From NCBI RefSeq assembly GCF_000237925.1, contig NC_031500.1, positions 1,240,001 to 1,304,000 on the forward strand: a DNA stretch of 64,000 nt, given 5' to 3'. This document shows, piece by piece, positions 44,895 to 56,190 of the stretch. The DNA is from Schistosoma mansoni. Taxonomy: Eukaryota > Platyhelminthes > Trematoda > Strigeidida > Schistosomatidae. Both the position numbers and the translations under genes were made by a program. Numbering within the stretch: the stretch's first letter is position 1; the number at the start of each line of letters is the position of its first letter. The notes under the pieces were generated by a model that saw only the letters and a program-made list of their open reading frames with translations, was not told where the DNA came from and did no database searches.

Positions 44895-47571
44895 TCACTG
44901 AACACTATAAACCAATTTGAATGGATTCACTCGAAACATCATTATTCCAGATGGATTGATAGGAATTGTAAAGTTCTCTTTCAATCCCACGTCCTTGAAC
45001 TTATCACCAGTGAATACATCCACTAATTCGAATTTATCTCCTGATATCGTATACATTTGTGATTTGAATTCATTCAGATTTGTGGTAAAGTTGATTGGTC
45101 CTCCATCACCCCTTGTGTAGATGCAAGCGATTGCCCAACCAACTGGACAATCATTTAATTGTCGTATCCACATCTGTATGAAAAGAAATATGAGACCAAA
45201 TAAAGATATCTTGTTGACATTAAGTACATCAGCAAACGACAATTTTATTTCACCTCGTGATATTTGTCGATAGTGAGAATTCGAAAGAAAATATTGCAGA
45301 ACCGAACGGTTGATGTCGTGCGATTTGGAATCTGCATACTGTTTTGGATAATTTCAGATGAACATTCATCTATATTATCAGAAAAGAATGGTCAACAGTA
45401 TATCTGTGTGGTTTATATTGGGTTGTCTTCTGAAATGTATGTTGATGACTACGTCCGATTGGCGGAGCATACACTAACTGATAAAAACTTCGGAAGTCAT
45501 ATTATACTCTCTTACCTATTGTAGACAATCTACGTGTTCGTAAATCACAATGTCCTGATTCGGACTTTATGTGTTTGAAGTTAATCAGAAGGACAGCCAT
45601 GAATTAGTCTACAGATTGAACAGTTCAATAATGATATCTCTTACTGTGACGGTACAAGATGAGAATTCCAATCACACAACGACTAACATTGCCGTCATCA
45701 TTGCAGATTTGCCTTGAAAAATAGCACCGACGTACACGTGAACTGTTTCTGAACCCACTCACTGACTGCCCACAATGACTTATAAGTGGAGATAGTTATT
45801 GTGAAGTCCATTTGTTTAGTGTTATCAAAATCCGACCTCCTACTGGTTTTGTTTAAAATTATGTTGCTGAAGTGGAGAATTTAAATCTTAAAACCAGCGG
45901 AGATGCATATATCGAAATGTACTGAGATGGTCTTATCAAATTTGAACATTGCACGGTTTCTGTGTGATTTCAATGGGTTGAATCAGAAAACCGATCTGTG
46001 AGGACCTCTGTCCAATTTTTGTGGTGACACTAGACAGAAGCAACGACGACAATTGAAAATATTACCGATTCGGTGATCCAAGATGTTTTGATAACAGTTC
46101 AAGATTAAAATACTGAGAGTGACACTTTCATCAACTCAACGAACAGTGTCTATTTCCATGCTGGTTTGCTGTTGACATTTAATATGGCTGCTTCAAATTG
46201 TTGATGAAACCGATTCAACCGACAGTATTCTTACCCAAAAACAACTATCGCTTTGCTTATGTAAAAAGAAAGTTTCGTAGTATCGTGACACGAAGAAGAG
46301 TATCTAAACACCTATGTATAAGAATTTCAATCTAATGCAATCAACTCACCTGTACATCATTTCGTGATTTGATGAATTCCGCCTGATGTCCACCTCTATC
46401 CTGATCTATCGCCAACAAATGTTTATTGCGTAACAGAGATGCACTGAATTGATCCACCTTGTCCATGTCGGTTGAGATGATTAATGGAGCAGCGAACATA
46501 CACCACATACCCATATGGACTCGCTTTTGATCATTGGAAAGTCCGTTGTTTCCTAAGACCAACATGTCGGGATCGTTCCAGTGTCCTGGACCAGCCACTT
46601 TCGGTAAAACATCGTTGCGAATTTTGTATCCATCTATAATGCCGATTACAGATGCCCAAGAACTAAAGGAGTTGGGCAGAGCACGAATGAGATTGCAGTT
46701 GTTCTGTAGTCGCTTCCAATCAATCAATTCAGGTTTTGCATACCATGAACCATATAAAGGATATGTACATAAAAACATCATTGGTCTACCAGTTCCATTG
46801 AGTAGTCGTGAGAACTTTTCGAAACCATCAGGCATCATGTGATCAGGACTGTTACACGAGTTCATCTTCACGTAATCCACTTCCCATTCAGCCAGAGTCT
46901 TGGCATCCAATTCGAGAAAGTCCATACTACCTGGATAACCTGCACATGTTCCAGTTCCATAACCAATAGTTATTCCGAACAGTAGATTTTTCGAATGCAA
47001 ATATTGTGCAAGGTTTTTCATACCCTGAAATTACAACACATCATGGAGATTACCAAACAGAATTTGTAAATATCAAGTATTTTGTTCACGAATACAGCAC
47101 TAATGAAAATAATTCATGATTCACACACACGCAGAATTCTTTCATATTGGAAGCCTTAGGAACAACAATCGTATATATTGTCGTAGTGTGATATTACACA
47201 AAATGAATGAGAAAACTATGAACACTTTCCAAACACTACACACATAAACTCACGCTCGGAAATCTCGAAGAATCTGGCAATAGTGCAACCGTCTTCGTAT
47301 CACGCAGTCTTGATAACCAACAATCATCTATTATCACATATTTGTAACCCAGATCTCGCCAACCATCGGATACCAATTTATCAGCTGTTCGCTTGATTGC
47401 ATTTTCATTAAGACAGTTGATTTGAGTGTTGTTGCAGTTTACTTGACATCCAAGTTGTTGCCATGTGTTCCACCCCATTGGTGGTGTTCTAGCCAATCCA
47501 TTATTCAAACACATAACAGAATTCAGAGTGAGGAAGACTACTCCCGAAAATATCGTTAGCACCGTGAACAT
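44895..47571 (-). CDS. GH27 alpha-galactosidase/NAGA-like secreted protein, copy C (probable pseudoenzyme)
   Basis: Exons 47571-47254, 47024-46350 and 45173-44895; introns of 229 and 1176 bp. 423 residues with a signal peptide, then LNNGLARTPPMGW. It differs from copy B at about five residues (for example Ser for Pro near the end of exon 1, and Ile for Val in DGYKIRNDV). Same missing catalytic residues as B: Asn161 for the nucleophile and Asn224 for the acid/base. YVIIDDCW, TCAGYPGS, GPGHWNDPDM and the exon-3 beta domain are intact. Near-identity to B means a very recent duplication or gene conversion. Intron 1 is gap-free and gives the expected content of the gap in B. Confidence 0.9.
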
Positions 47572-47578
47572 ATTATCT
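47572..47578 (-). promoter_or_regulatory. 3' splice acceptor before the start codon (copy C)
   Basis: tttttctatttag then ATAAT-ATG, as in A and B. Confidence 0.5.
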
Positions 47579-47714
47579 AAATAGAAAAATTGATTAGTTA
47601 ATAAGCATCAATTAACTGAAGTGTAATTTGATTGAGCTGTATATTATCACAAAACATCGTTTTATCAAACCATAATCAACAGGTTCACTTTATCAAAATA
47701 ATATCCTTTGATAG

Positions 47715-47945
47715 GTGAACTTTGCCGACATGCATGAGATACCCGATTGTTATTCGATTCACAATGTTGAAAATCCGAAACTTGAATTTATATATACAAA
47801 AACCACAATAATCAGCAGTCATAATCTCGTCTCTCGTTCAAGTTGTGACACTCCAAATAAGCACTTCTACAAATGGTTGAATCTTAGACCTACGAACTAT
47901 TCTTTCCCTCACAATTTCCTTATGTTGCACTCAGTGAGAATATAA
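47715..47945 (+). CDS. Small conserved frame W, unit C
   Basis: 76 codons, divergent from GH27 copy C. Shares MNFADMHEI, ISSHNLVSRS and LRPTNYSFP with B and D. It ends slightly later than B. Confidence 0.3.
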   Translation: MNFADMHEIPDCYSIHNVENPKLEFIYTKTTIISSHNLVSRSSCDTPNKHFYKWLNLRPTNYSFPHNFLMLHSVRI

Positions 47946-48309
47946 CTCGAGAAAATTTATAACACATATGAAAGTATTGAATTCAGTGTGATCAAGCAAC
48001 CATAACTTGTCCAATACTTGTCACTTCAGATTAAACTAGTGATTGAGTTAACGTTGTTCAGTCATTTTCGGAATTCAGTTTTCTGGATAAGTCTTCCACA
48101 CCACATGTCTTCCTGACTGAACAGTCTGTTGTTTATCAAGTAAGGACACCAGAGATCATTGTACAAAAATTATTTTCAATCACTACTCATCGTATCAAAT
48201 CACTGTCTCAATAGGATCATCATCATCTTAAACATACGGTGATCCCATTCTCCTAATAGATATACTTATGGTGCATTTGCATTTTCTTAACACCGTTTTA
48301 TTTTCAGAG

Positions 48310-48425
48310 TTGAATTCATGTGTCAATGTAAGCTAGACCATCGTTGAAAGTAACCTCGAAGCATCGGACGACCGTTCTGTCCAAGTATGAGACTCCTCAA
48401 CAGTGCTCATCCACAACCCCATTCG
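48310..48425 (-). repeat. tRNA-type SINE, degenerate (unit C)
   Basis: Counterpart of 26505-26625 (gcatcggacgaccgttctgtcc). Confidence 0.5.
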
Positions 48426-49388
48426 AAAACATTTTTGTTATTGCTCAATAATTTTCAATATCACTATTACTAATACGTTGTCCACAATGATCCAATCGTG
48501 GTAAGCGCACTGAGAACATGGTCGGCACATTCCTGATATATCTATTTCTGAATGAAAAGGTATCATCATACAGTTTCGTAGAGATTGTAGAAGTTTCAAC
48601 CAATACCACGAAATGATTTCAGAGAGATCGCTGCCGAAAACCAGGCATCATCATATCATAGTCTGTCTTGATAAGAGAATATTTAGCATCCATTTGCATC
48701 TACGACCCAACTACAAAGAATCGAACTTACAATGTTCGGTAACATGTGAGAACGTGACTAGCTACCTGAGGCTATTTGCTGATTTCCAGTGAGAATTCAT
48801 GGGAAGTGGTTATATGTCACAGATGATTACATAAGATACTGAGTTGATTAATATCGAGCATTGACGCCAGCGCATGACAGTTCAGTTGTTGACAGGTTCA
48901 GTTTCAAAGACCATGAATGAAGTTCTTGAGTTCGATTCCTAATGGGAGAGATATTATTTTTCTCAACCTGCCTTACTTATATATATATATGATATATATA
49001 TATATATATTTAAATATATATATATCATTTACCTAGTATACTCATCTAAGTTTTCATCGTAATCTACTCATCCTGAGATTAATCATTTCACTGGATCTTA
49101 TAAGCAATTCGTATAAATCACAAATGGCGAACAGTGATTTCTCTGCTACAAGGCAATGGCTTTGAATGAGTAATTTCAGCGAATCATTGTAGGAAATGAG
49201 AGGAGACCGTTGAGAAAGATATCATTCGATGTAAATACACTTTAAAATATCTATCAACCTATGTTCATGTCTGACCCGAACAAACAATTTGTTATGTGAA
49301 ATCAGATTACGTTCAAGACGATTCAATCCAAATCATCTTGAAAGACAAGTGTAGACTAAATTACCTACACAACTGGATTGCCTTCTCC
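48426..49388. other. Unit C spacer with a (TA)n palindrome at 48978-49026
   Basis: Partly shared, inverted, with unit D (58240-58870), including the segment before and after the AT-rich palindrome. No gene recognised. The TA tract has two arms that can fold back on each other. Confidence 0.5.
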
Positions 49389-49567
49389 TCATTGAAGAGA
49401 CACCATATAATGTTGCAGCTGTAACAACATCACAATCTCAGTCAAGTCGACCGTATTGTCACGGATATAACAAACAAAACCCTTTCCATTGGAACACTTC
49501 AAAACATCCACATCTGGAGTATCAGGAGTAAATATAAAACGTGCATTATCATTGCCATTCATACAGA
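49389..49567 (-). CDS. Last exon of a possible C-type-lectin-like gene, unit C
   Basis: After an acceptor (gattgtttctag) the frame reads VCMNGNDNARFIFTPDTPDV, then KCSNGKGFVCYIRDNTVDLT and on to a stop at 49389. The C-x7-C with F-V before the last Cys recalls the end of C-type lectin domains, but the spacing to the preceding Cys is unusually long. Unit D keeps the same frame to its own stop with about a third of residues changed. In unit B it is split by the LTR element and in A it is gone. The 85-nt upstream exon-like piece in C (49731-49815) has an in-frame stop, so the C gene is probably dead. Confidence 0.35.
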
Positions 49568-49591
49568 CTAGAAACAATCAAAGTCCTACAA

Positions 49592-50470
49592 TGTAAAACA
49601 TCATTGAGTGATCTATTTTCTACGAATATTCATACCGAGATATAACTGCAGACAACAAACCACACTTGAAAATGAAACATTATCAAACCATTATGTATAT
49701 GTCATCACACAATTATAATTCGACACTTACATTTCGTTTGAATTGCCCAGTTGACTGAATTAGGAACTAACTCGTATTTATACTCTAATTAGTATGACCA
49801 CAGTATAGGAATGAACTAGAAGCGACTGTGAGGGGTTTAATCACTCACTGACCAACCAGATAACAACTTTGAAAATGCATATTTTGTTGAAGTCAAACAA
49901 TCATATATGAAAGTGCACACAGATCTCACATGATTACCGGAGCCACTCCACCCTCCAACGCGTTCTTCACTCTGTACATACAAACTGGTTCATATACACA
50001 TCGATTTTCCGTCTTCCCATAACCTCATGAGGACAGAAACGGAATATGATGGGTCATACTATAACTCTTTATATTGGTTATGTGTTTGGGATTAATGGAT
50101 TATGTAGAGTATGTTGTGTGTTTTGTAGTGGGGATTATGATTTGAGATAAGTGGTGTTTAGTTGGTGTGTGTGTATGCGTGAAAGAGTGAATGTGTTTTT
50201 GAGAAGGATTTGGAAAGGACACTGATTTGCATGTTCTCCTCAATCTACTTGACTGGTGTTGCACACTTGGTGTACTGAACACCAACATGTTCGATCTATA
50301 ATGGGGTTCAACACAATTTGTTTTACACTTGAGATTCAACAAGCATCATAGAAAGCCATATCAACTGGTTATTGTTGAACGATATAAGATAAAAATTGGT
50401 GAGGGGGATGTGTAGTCTCAATGGATTACAGTGATTGAATTTATCTGTTCCTAGACAACGTGTTTTAATC
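49592..50470. repeat. Segmental duplication block X, unit C
   Basis: Closest to the inverted unit D copy (57300-58062). The 80-codon minus frame at 50100-50342 is identical to the plus frame 57308-57550. Less similar to A and B. Confidence 0.85.
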
Positions 50471-51777
50471 GTGAGGCGTGCGTTGTGGTTGCACGAATCA
50501 TCACACGGATAACGAGTCTTGTTGATACATTGTCGATGAAACGGGATTAGAGACCGATGTGTATAGTGATCTAGGTTAAGGAAAACCTCAACATATTGAA
50601 TGACGAAACATGCAGTCAACGAGTTCAGTATGATGTTTATAAAATTTTTCCATTGAACATTCTTTAATTTCAAACTTATTCCGTCTTCGATTATAAACGA
50701 GGCACCATTCAGCATTTGATTTTTATTGCAGAACGATTACACCGGAAAATAAACGATATCGTTATCGATTTCAAAAATAATGACGAATGAACTGCTGACC
50801 CATCTTCTCTCCTTAATGGGAATCGTCAGACACAACCTATAATGCTTCAAAATACACCAATTAGACGTTTGAATAGAACAAGGGTTTTCATTACATCAAA
50901 ACTATTCACAAACTGTCCTGTATGCAAAGGTGGAGCTTGATCTGGTGGAAAGCTATTGTCTCTGCTGTAAATACGCTTTTCATTTGCATCTCTACTGACC
51001 CGAATCGATGGGCTGTGTGCATGATTTCGAAGTGGGCGTCTGTTCTAGAGAATGATCAGAAGCTGACTAAGTGCTGCGAGATTTTGCTTTACATTGAATT
51101 CAGTAATCCTCCGGAAAGTCAGACAGTGGAATCTTCACAGATACACTTAGAATGAGCTCCTTTTCTATACTCAAGATAACATGAGCAAGTAGACTGAATT
51201 ATCTACATTGATTTGGACCGAAATGGGAACGTATCCTTCACATAACTTCGAATCATAGACTGACTACATATGATAATACGAATTTCAACAGAATAGAATA
51301 ATTTACACAGAAATCTTGAAAATCTTCTTTGTCAGAATTATTCAGATTAACCTTTTGAATACTGTGTGTTCGTTTATTTTTCCTTATGCCACCGCATCGT
51401 CTTTTTTCAGATACACGCTTCATTGTCCAATTAGCTGAACACTTCGTATTATGTTATCTCATAGTTATTTCAGTTTCTACATTTTTCAAGTCACTGACCC
51501 ACTTCTTATTATGAAGCAGTGATTCTCTCCGTTTTTATTTTTATCACAACTACTATACCTGCCAACACTCTATTAATTTGCGCTTTTCACTTGTTATTTA
51601 CACCTATATAATCCATTCCACTGTTATCACTGACTCAAACTGACTTGATTAGTACAATTATTTCGTATATGCAAATAAACAATACAGCATATTAGAGTAA
51701 TCCTGATGAAGATATAATTGAAAACATAATTGTTCACTTATGTATGCTGTTAATCAAGCATACATTTACTTTACTTA
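50471..51777. other. Edge of unit C, then unassigned DNA
   Basis: 50460-50600 still matches unit B near 33040-33180. Beyond about 50760 nothing is shared or recognised. The 77-codon plus frame at 50922-51155 has no known motif. Confidence 0.45.
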
Positions 51778-52000
51778 CTTACTTGATCCTAACAATATCG
51801 ATCTACTGTCAACCTCTTCTCCACTTCACCCTGTACAACTTCATTGATCTCATTCCCTTCAGCTTCCTGTGTACTCCATTACCTTACCTACTGTCTTTGA
51901 GGAGTTCATGTGATGTGAATCACTTTCCATCATCTGGCTTGCTCTTCGTCATCTCACCATGATGTGAACCTATGAAATACATAACATTTGCTATGGTCAA
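51778..52000 (+). repeat. Inverted repeat arm, left (pairs with 53245-53472)
   Basis: Pyrimidine-rich arm (cttcctgtgtactccatta, then ggagttcatgtgatgtgaat). It is about 80-85% identical to the reverse complement of the right arm. Confidence 0.75.
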
Positions 52001-52249
52001 TGTAACATTTATTTACAAAGTATGAAATTGTCTGTTCACTTACAGAAATGCCAAATTATACCACATAATAAGGAATAAAACAGTAAATAAACTATCTAGT
52101 AAATGAAATAAGTAGTAAATTTATATGAACTAGTTTAAAGTACATATGTTACATGAGATATTATTGATGAATCTTATCTGATGACAACAGGATTTCAATA
52201 TTTAATTGAAGTAGATGATGATAATGAATTATTACCACTACTACTACTA

Positions 52250-52460
52250 TTCACCCGAATGCGTCACAAGACAAGCCCTCACATGGAATCCTGAAGGCCA
52301 AAGAAGATTAGGAAGACCTAACGACTCATTACGTCGGGAAATGGGGACAGACATGAGAAGAATGGACAAAAGTTGGATATCACTAAAAAGGTAGGCCCAG
52401 AACAGTGTGAGTTAGAGAATGCTGATCGGCGGCCTATGCTCGATTGGGAGTAACAGGCGT
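52250..52460 (+). mobile_element. RTE-type LINE, extreme 3' end
   Basis: Plus strand reads PNASQDKPSHGI in frame terms and, at DNA level, matches 63560-63775 (cacatggaatc..gaaggccaaag, cgggaaatggggacagacat, gggagtaacaggcgtaaatg). Lies between the inverted repeat arms. Confidence 0.7.
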
Positions 52461-52480
52461 AAATGAAATGAAATAAAAAC

Positions 52481-52570
52481 TAACACTACTCATACTAAAA
52501 CAACAACAAAAACTAGTACTACTAATTCTACTACTACCGCTACTACTACTACGACTACTTCTACTACTAT
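52481..52570. repeat. (TAC)n/(CAA)n microsatellite
   Basis: Imperfect trinucleotide tract right after the RTE tail, possibly grown from it. Confidence 0.8.
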
Positions 52571-52764
52571 ACTGCCTTCAGTGAAATTAATTTTTACTTC
52601 ATTGAATACAAATTTTGATAATGCGAAACAGCCATTTACAGAATTTAATTGTAATAATACTGAGTTGTCATGGATTAGGTATAATTTATGCAATAAATCT
52701 TCAATCGTTTTCATGATATTAAATTCTTTTACATGATAGCGTCTTAGCGCTTTTATTAGCTAGT

Positions 52765-52870
52765 TGCTTTTCTGTGAGATGGAATCGCTAACCCCATGCC
52801 TCACCTTCTTCCATTATCCGGGCTTAGGATCGGCAGTTACCCCCAGAGGAGCTAGAGGCAGAGTTTTTTG
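52765..52870. repeat. Dispersed repeat R (copy 2)
   Basis: Shares ggaatcgctaaccccatgcc and ggaggagctagaggc-type sequence with 2395-2490. Confidence 0.55.
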
Positions 52871-53039
52871 TTCTTGATACAGAAATGAAAAGAACAACAA
52901 ATTTCACTATTACCAAGACGAAGTTTAATAATATCTCATGATGGAAAAGTAAATTGGAGTTTTAAAAGGTATTTTATTTAAATCGAGTATTTTTAGATTC
53001 CGACGGACGTTGATATATAAATATTGTATAAGCTAACTG

Positions 53040-53155
53040 TACGATTTCATGAGTCGATATAAGCTGGATTGCCGTTGAAAAAACATAAAGCATTAGATTG
53101 CCGTTTAGTCCTAGTGGAGGAATTCTCAGTAGTGTACATCCATGGTCCCAAACAC
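53040..53155 (-). repeat. tRNA-type SINE, highly degenerate
   Basis: Keeps atgagtcgatataagct, gattgccgtttagtcct and tctcagtagtgtacatcca, which correspond to the SINE tail and body. Confidence 0.4.
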
Positions 53156-53244
53156 ACACACGAAGCATGAACATTTTCACAAACAAATACGAATTGAGGG
53201 AACAATTGGACATGAAAGTCATATGTTTAAAATCTTACATTTAC

Positions 53245-53472
53245 AATAGCAAATGTTATGTATTTCGTAGGTTCACATAATAGTGAGATGACGAAGAGCA
53301 AGCTATATTATAGAAAGTGATTCACATCACATGAACTCCACGAAGATAGTAAGATAATGGAGTACACAGGAAGCCGAAGGGAATGAGAGGAGAAGATGAA
53401 GAAGAGAAGTGGAGGAGAGGTTGACAGTAGATAGATGCTGTTAGAATTAAGTAAAAATTGAAATAAACAGTC
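53245..53472 (-). repeat. Inverted repeat arm, right
   Basis: Reverse complement of 51778-52000. Contains aaatgttatgtatttcgtagg and ggagtacacaggaagccgaag. Confidence 0.75.
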
Positions 53473-53807
53473 GCTCAATTAATAGTCAAATTCATTTGGT
53501 GAGGTGAAGATGCAACATCTTAGAATTCAGTGATCATTTTCAGTAAGTCATGAAGCACACTAACACAGTTGATCATTCTAATATCAATGCACTGTAAACT
53601 AGTCTGAGATGTAATACTTACAGAATGAGAGTGCAGATAATTGACGAGTCATCCTCTTTCCTTAATCCCATATAATTACGTAGGCACTAGTGTGTATCCA
53701 ATCTCAACAAAATCCACTCAGTAAACATCAGAGAATAGCCTACCTAATTTGTTTAGTTAAGACGCCAACTAGACAATTAATGTTTTTTGTTTCTGTCAGT
53801 AATATGC

Positions 53808-54370
53808 CTAATATTTTGATGAGAATATAGAACGTGTACAACCGCCTCTGTCCTCCATTTGCCATTTCACTGTTCCGAGGGATGGGTGATGAGAGAGTTC
53901 GTTAAATTCGTCTGTGTGCACAATGTCATTCATGCTTGAAATTACGGAACAGTTCGCAGTTCCCATCTTCAGAGATATATTACAAAGTGAATTCTGTAAT
54001 AGGTTTATGAATTCTACTGACAACATCGCCTGTTCGTTTCTGCATATTGCCTTCCTTTACAGTAGAACACTAGAATTACGACGAATGGAAATGGAGTATC
54101 CTGACGAATGTAAGATTGACTAACCTTAAAGTTTATAAAATTGGGTAGTTCTGTTTAGGCCTCTACTTGAACACTTGTCACTGGCTTTTTCAACTCTACT
54201 TTTAACTCAATATTTTTTCGAAATATGGATCGGAACAATAAGGAAGATGCATTTATTCTGATTAAGGGCTTCAAAACAAGGTTGACTCTTGTACAGAAAA
54301 TAAGCTTCTTAACGAACCTATTGATAATCTTCATACTCTTTTAACTGATGGAAACATGGTAAGTAAAGAA
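53808..54370 (-). pseudogene. Candidate gene Y, unit D copy
   Basis: Last part 53993-53808 (62 codons, same length as B: NSLCNISLKMGTANCSVISS, then GGCTRSIFSS) is open. The first part, near 54370-54130, matches B (FVKKLIFCTRVNLVLK, ELKVELKKPVTSVQVEA) but has a stop right after SVQVEA. The shorter intervening DNA shows the intron form without the SINE. Confidence 0.4.
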
Positions 54371-54835
54371 ACGTAGCAAGTAATTATTCAGTAACAGTTT
54401 GATACCGACAAGTTTGAATAAGAAGACGTGTTCACTTTTTTACAGTATTATACACTGCAACATATAACTGCATTAAATGTATTCCTTATGTGATATTTTG
54501 AAAATGGATTTATTCTCGGTTAGATATTCCAGTCAGTACAGTATTGAAGTAGTAGTCACCAGTGTAACAATATTTGTGAATAATACGGTTGTAGCAATGA
54601 AGTGGGAATTACATTCAAAATGACAGGTATAAACATTCGTCCAGTGTGAATTTCGTATTATTTGTATTAACCTGTGTGAGCATCGAGTATGGCAATGTGA
54701 GAAAGCATCCCTACTGTTGAAGGACATATGTAACTCAAATCAATTGTCTTTCAATCAATATGAATATTCGGTGTGAACATCGTGTACGATATGCAGTTAC
54801 CCTGTGCATTCTTTCGTTTATATAGTTTTCATTAT

Positions 54836-55045
54836 CTATTCATTACATGTGTCTAACTTTAGTATATAAGTGTATGTATTAGATATGGTTATAATCTGAT
54901 TCTGAATGAAGTGTTCTGATAACTTGAATAAACGATGTATCTTTTGCCAATCATTTAATTTTGATTGAGCTGGTTTCCCTAGTTCAAACTTTGAACCACG
55001 TGAGCAACAGTGTTTCTCATCTATCAGGTACAAGCAGTAGGACAA
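54836..55045 (-). CDS. Conserved frame Z, unit D
   Basis: 69 codons, open. About nine residues differ from B (for example LFKLSEHFIQNQIITIS). Next to an RTE-like stretch at about 54700-54760. Confidence 0.3.
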   Translation of the reverse strand: MSYCLYLIDEKHCCSRGSKFELGKPAQSKLNDWQKIHRLFKLSEHFIQNQIITISNTYTYILKLDTCNE

Positions 55046-55789
55046 TGAATGGATCTACCAGAGATGATAGGTGAATAGTAGAGGAGATAGAGGTGATAAT
55101 AATCCGACAATGTTCTAGAAATACAGGTCGAGCAGAGAAATATTTCTGTGCAGTTAATTTTTGGCGACTACCACCCACCCACACTCTGAATGTGACTTCA
55201 GTTAGATTGTTTGATGATTGTTATCGAAATAAACCTGCCGTCAACCATTGTATATAATTATTGACTGGATTTGCGTTGGAGAATAAGGCGGTTGGGTAAG
55301 CGAAATGCGAGAATGAATAACCCAAACTTTTATTTCATACACTCGTTGAAACATAGAGATAGTTAAATACACATGCAACTACGAGAAATATGTCGTCCAG
55401 CCTAATTACGTGAACTAACTAAGCGCAACTAAAATAGAAGATAGAAAACCTGACGGTGATTGATAAGTTTTCACGATGGATCTCGTTTACATGCAGTATC
55501 ATTAACCTATAGGATGTAAGCCGATTGAACATAATGTTCTGATGATCTTCTTGTCTTCTGAAGAATTTATAAAAGAATTCTTTTGGGACCAATATGACTA
55601 AAGTTTAATAATGGTTACATTTCTTTTCAACTTGGAAGATTGTCAAATAACACTCACAAAATCTGTCATCTACCTTTACTATACATCAGTTATACCACTC
55701 TTCATCTTTGCATTCGACATGGAAATCGAAATTCGAAAGTGAAACACCGATGATCAGGTGTGAGGATATGGTTGATAAGTAACTTTAAA

Positions 55790-56190
55790 ATCAGCAAAAA
55801 CTGATGGTGGGTAACAGTGAATTCCATGACAAGCGCCTCGTCCTATTTATGACTCGTCAAATGAATGTGCCTGAGCCTCAGAACTGATGTCTACTCTACG
55901 ACTCGAACCCACTGCTGTTGGTTTCAAACGTCGTCACATCATCCACTTACATGCAGAGTCTCGGTAGCCACTAGTCTGTGCAACGAAGTGAAGTTTTAAT
56001 TCACTTTTGCATTGTTTCTTTGAATCTACTTATTGATATTTCAGACTGTAACTGATCAGTCTCTTAAGGGCGTACGTGCATCCTGTGCAGATTGCATCAA
56101 TTTTGATTTAAGTCACAAACATTGTAAGCAGAGGTGGTTCGTGAGTGATACTAAAGCCCAGGACGCGCGTAATTCCAGTTGATTATTCCA
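55790..56190 (-). repeat. B-box dispersed repeat (family 2)
   Basis: Continuous version of the interrupted copy at 33705-34430, in inverse orientation, with a B-box-like gggttcgagtcgtagag on the minus strand. Confidence 0.65.

Larger units (their letters stand above)
43763..48640. repeat. Segmental duplication, unit C (matches unit B)
   Basis: Counterpart of 21563-26800. Starts right at the end of the RTE fragment. About 99% identity through the GH27 exons and intron 1. About 45880-46230 is sequence not found in B. Confidence 0.88.

Noticed and set aside
48978-49026. TA palindrome as a replication origin or cruciform element
   Set aside because: Simple microsatellite expansion explains it, and nothing nearby supports a function.
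50100-50342. 80-codon Ser/His-rich frame, identical at 57308-57550
   Set aside because: Low-complexity reading of a repeat-rich part of block X, not kept in A and B.
52490-52714. Minus frame with a Val-rich tail
   Set aside because: Translation of the TAC/CAA microsatellite.
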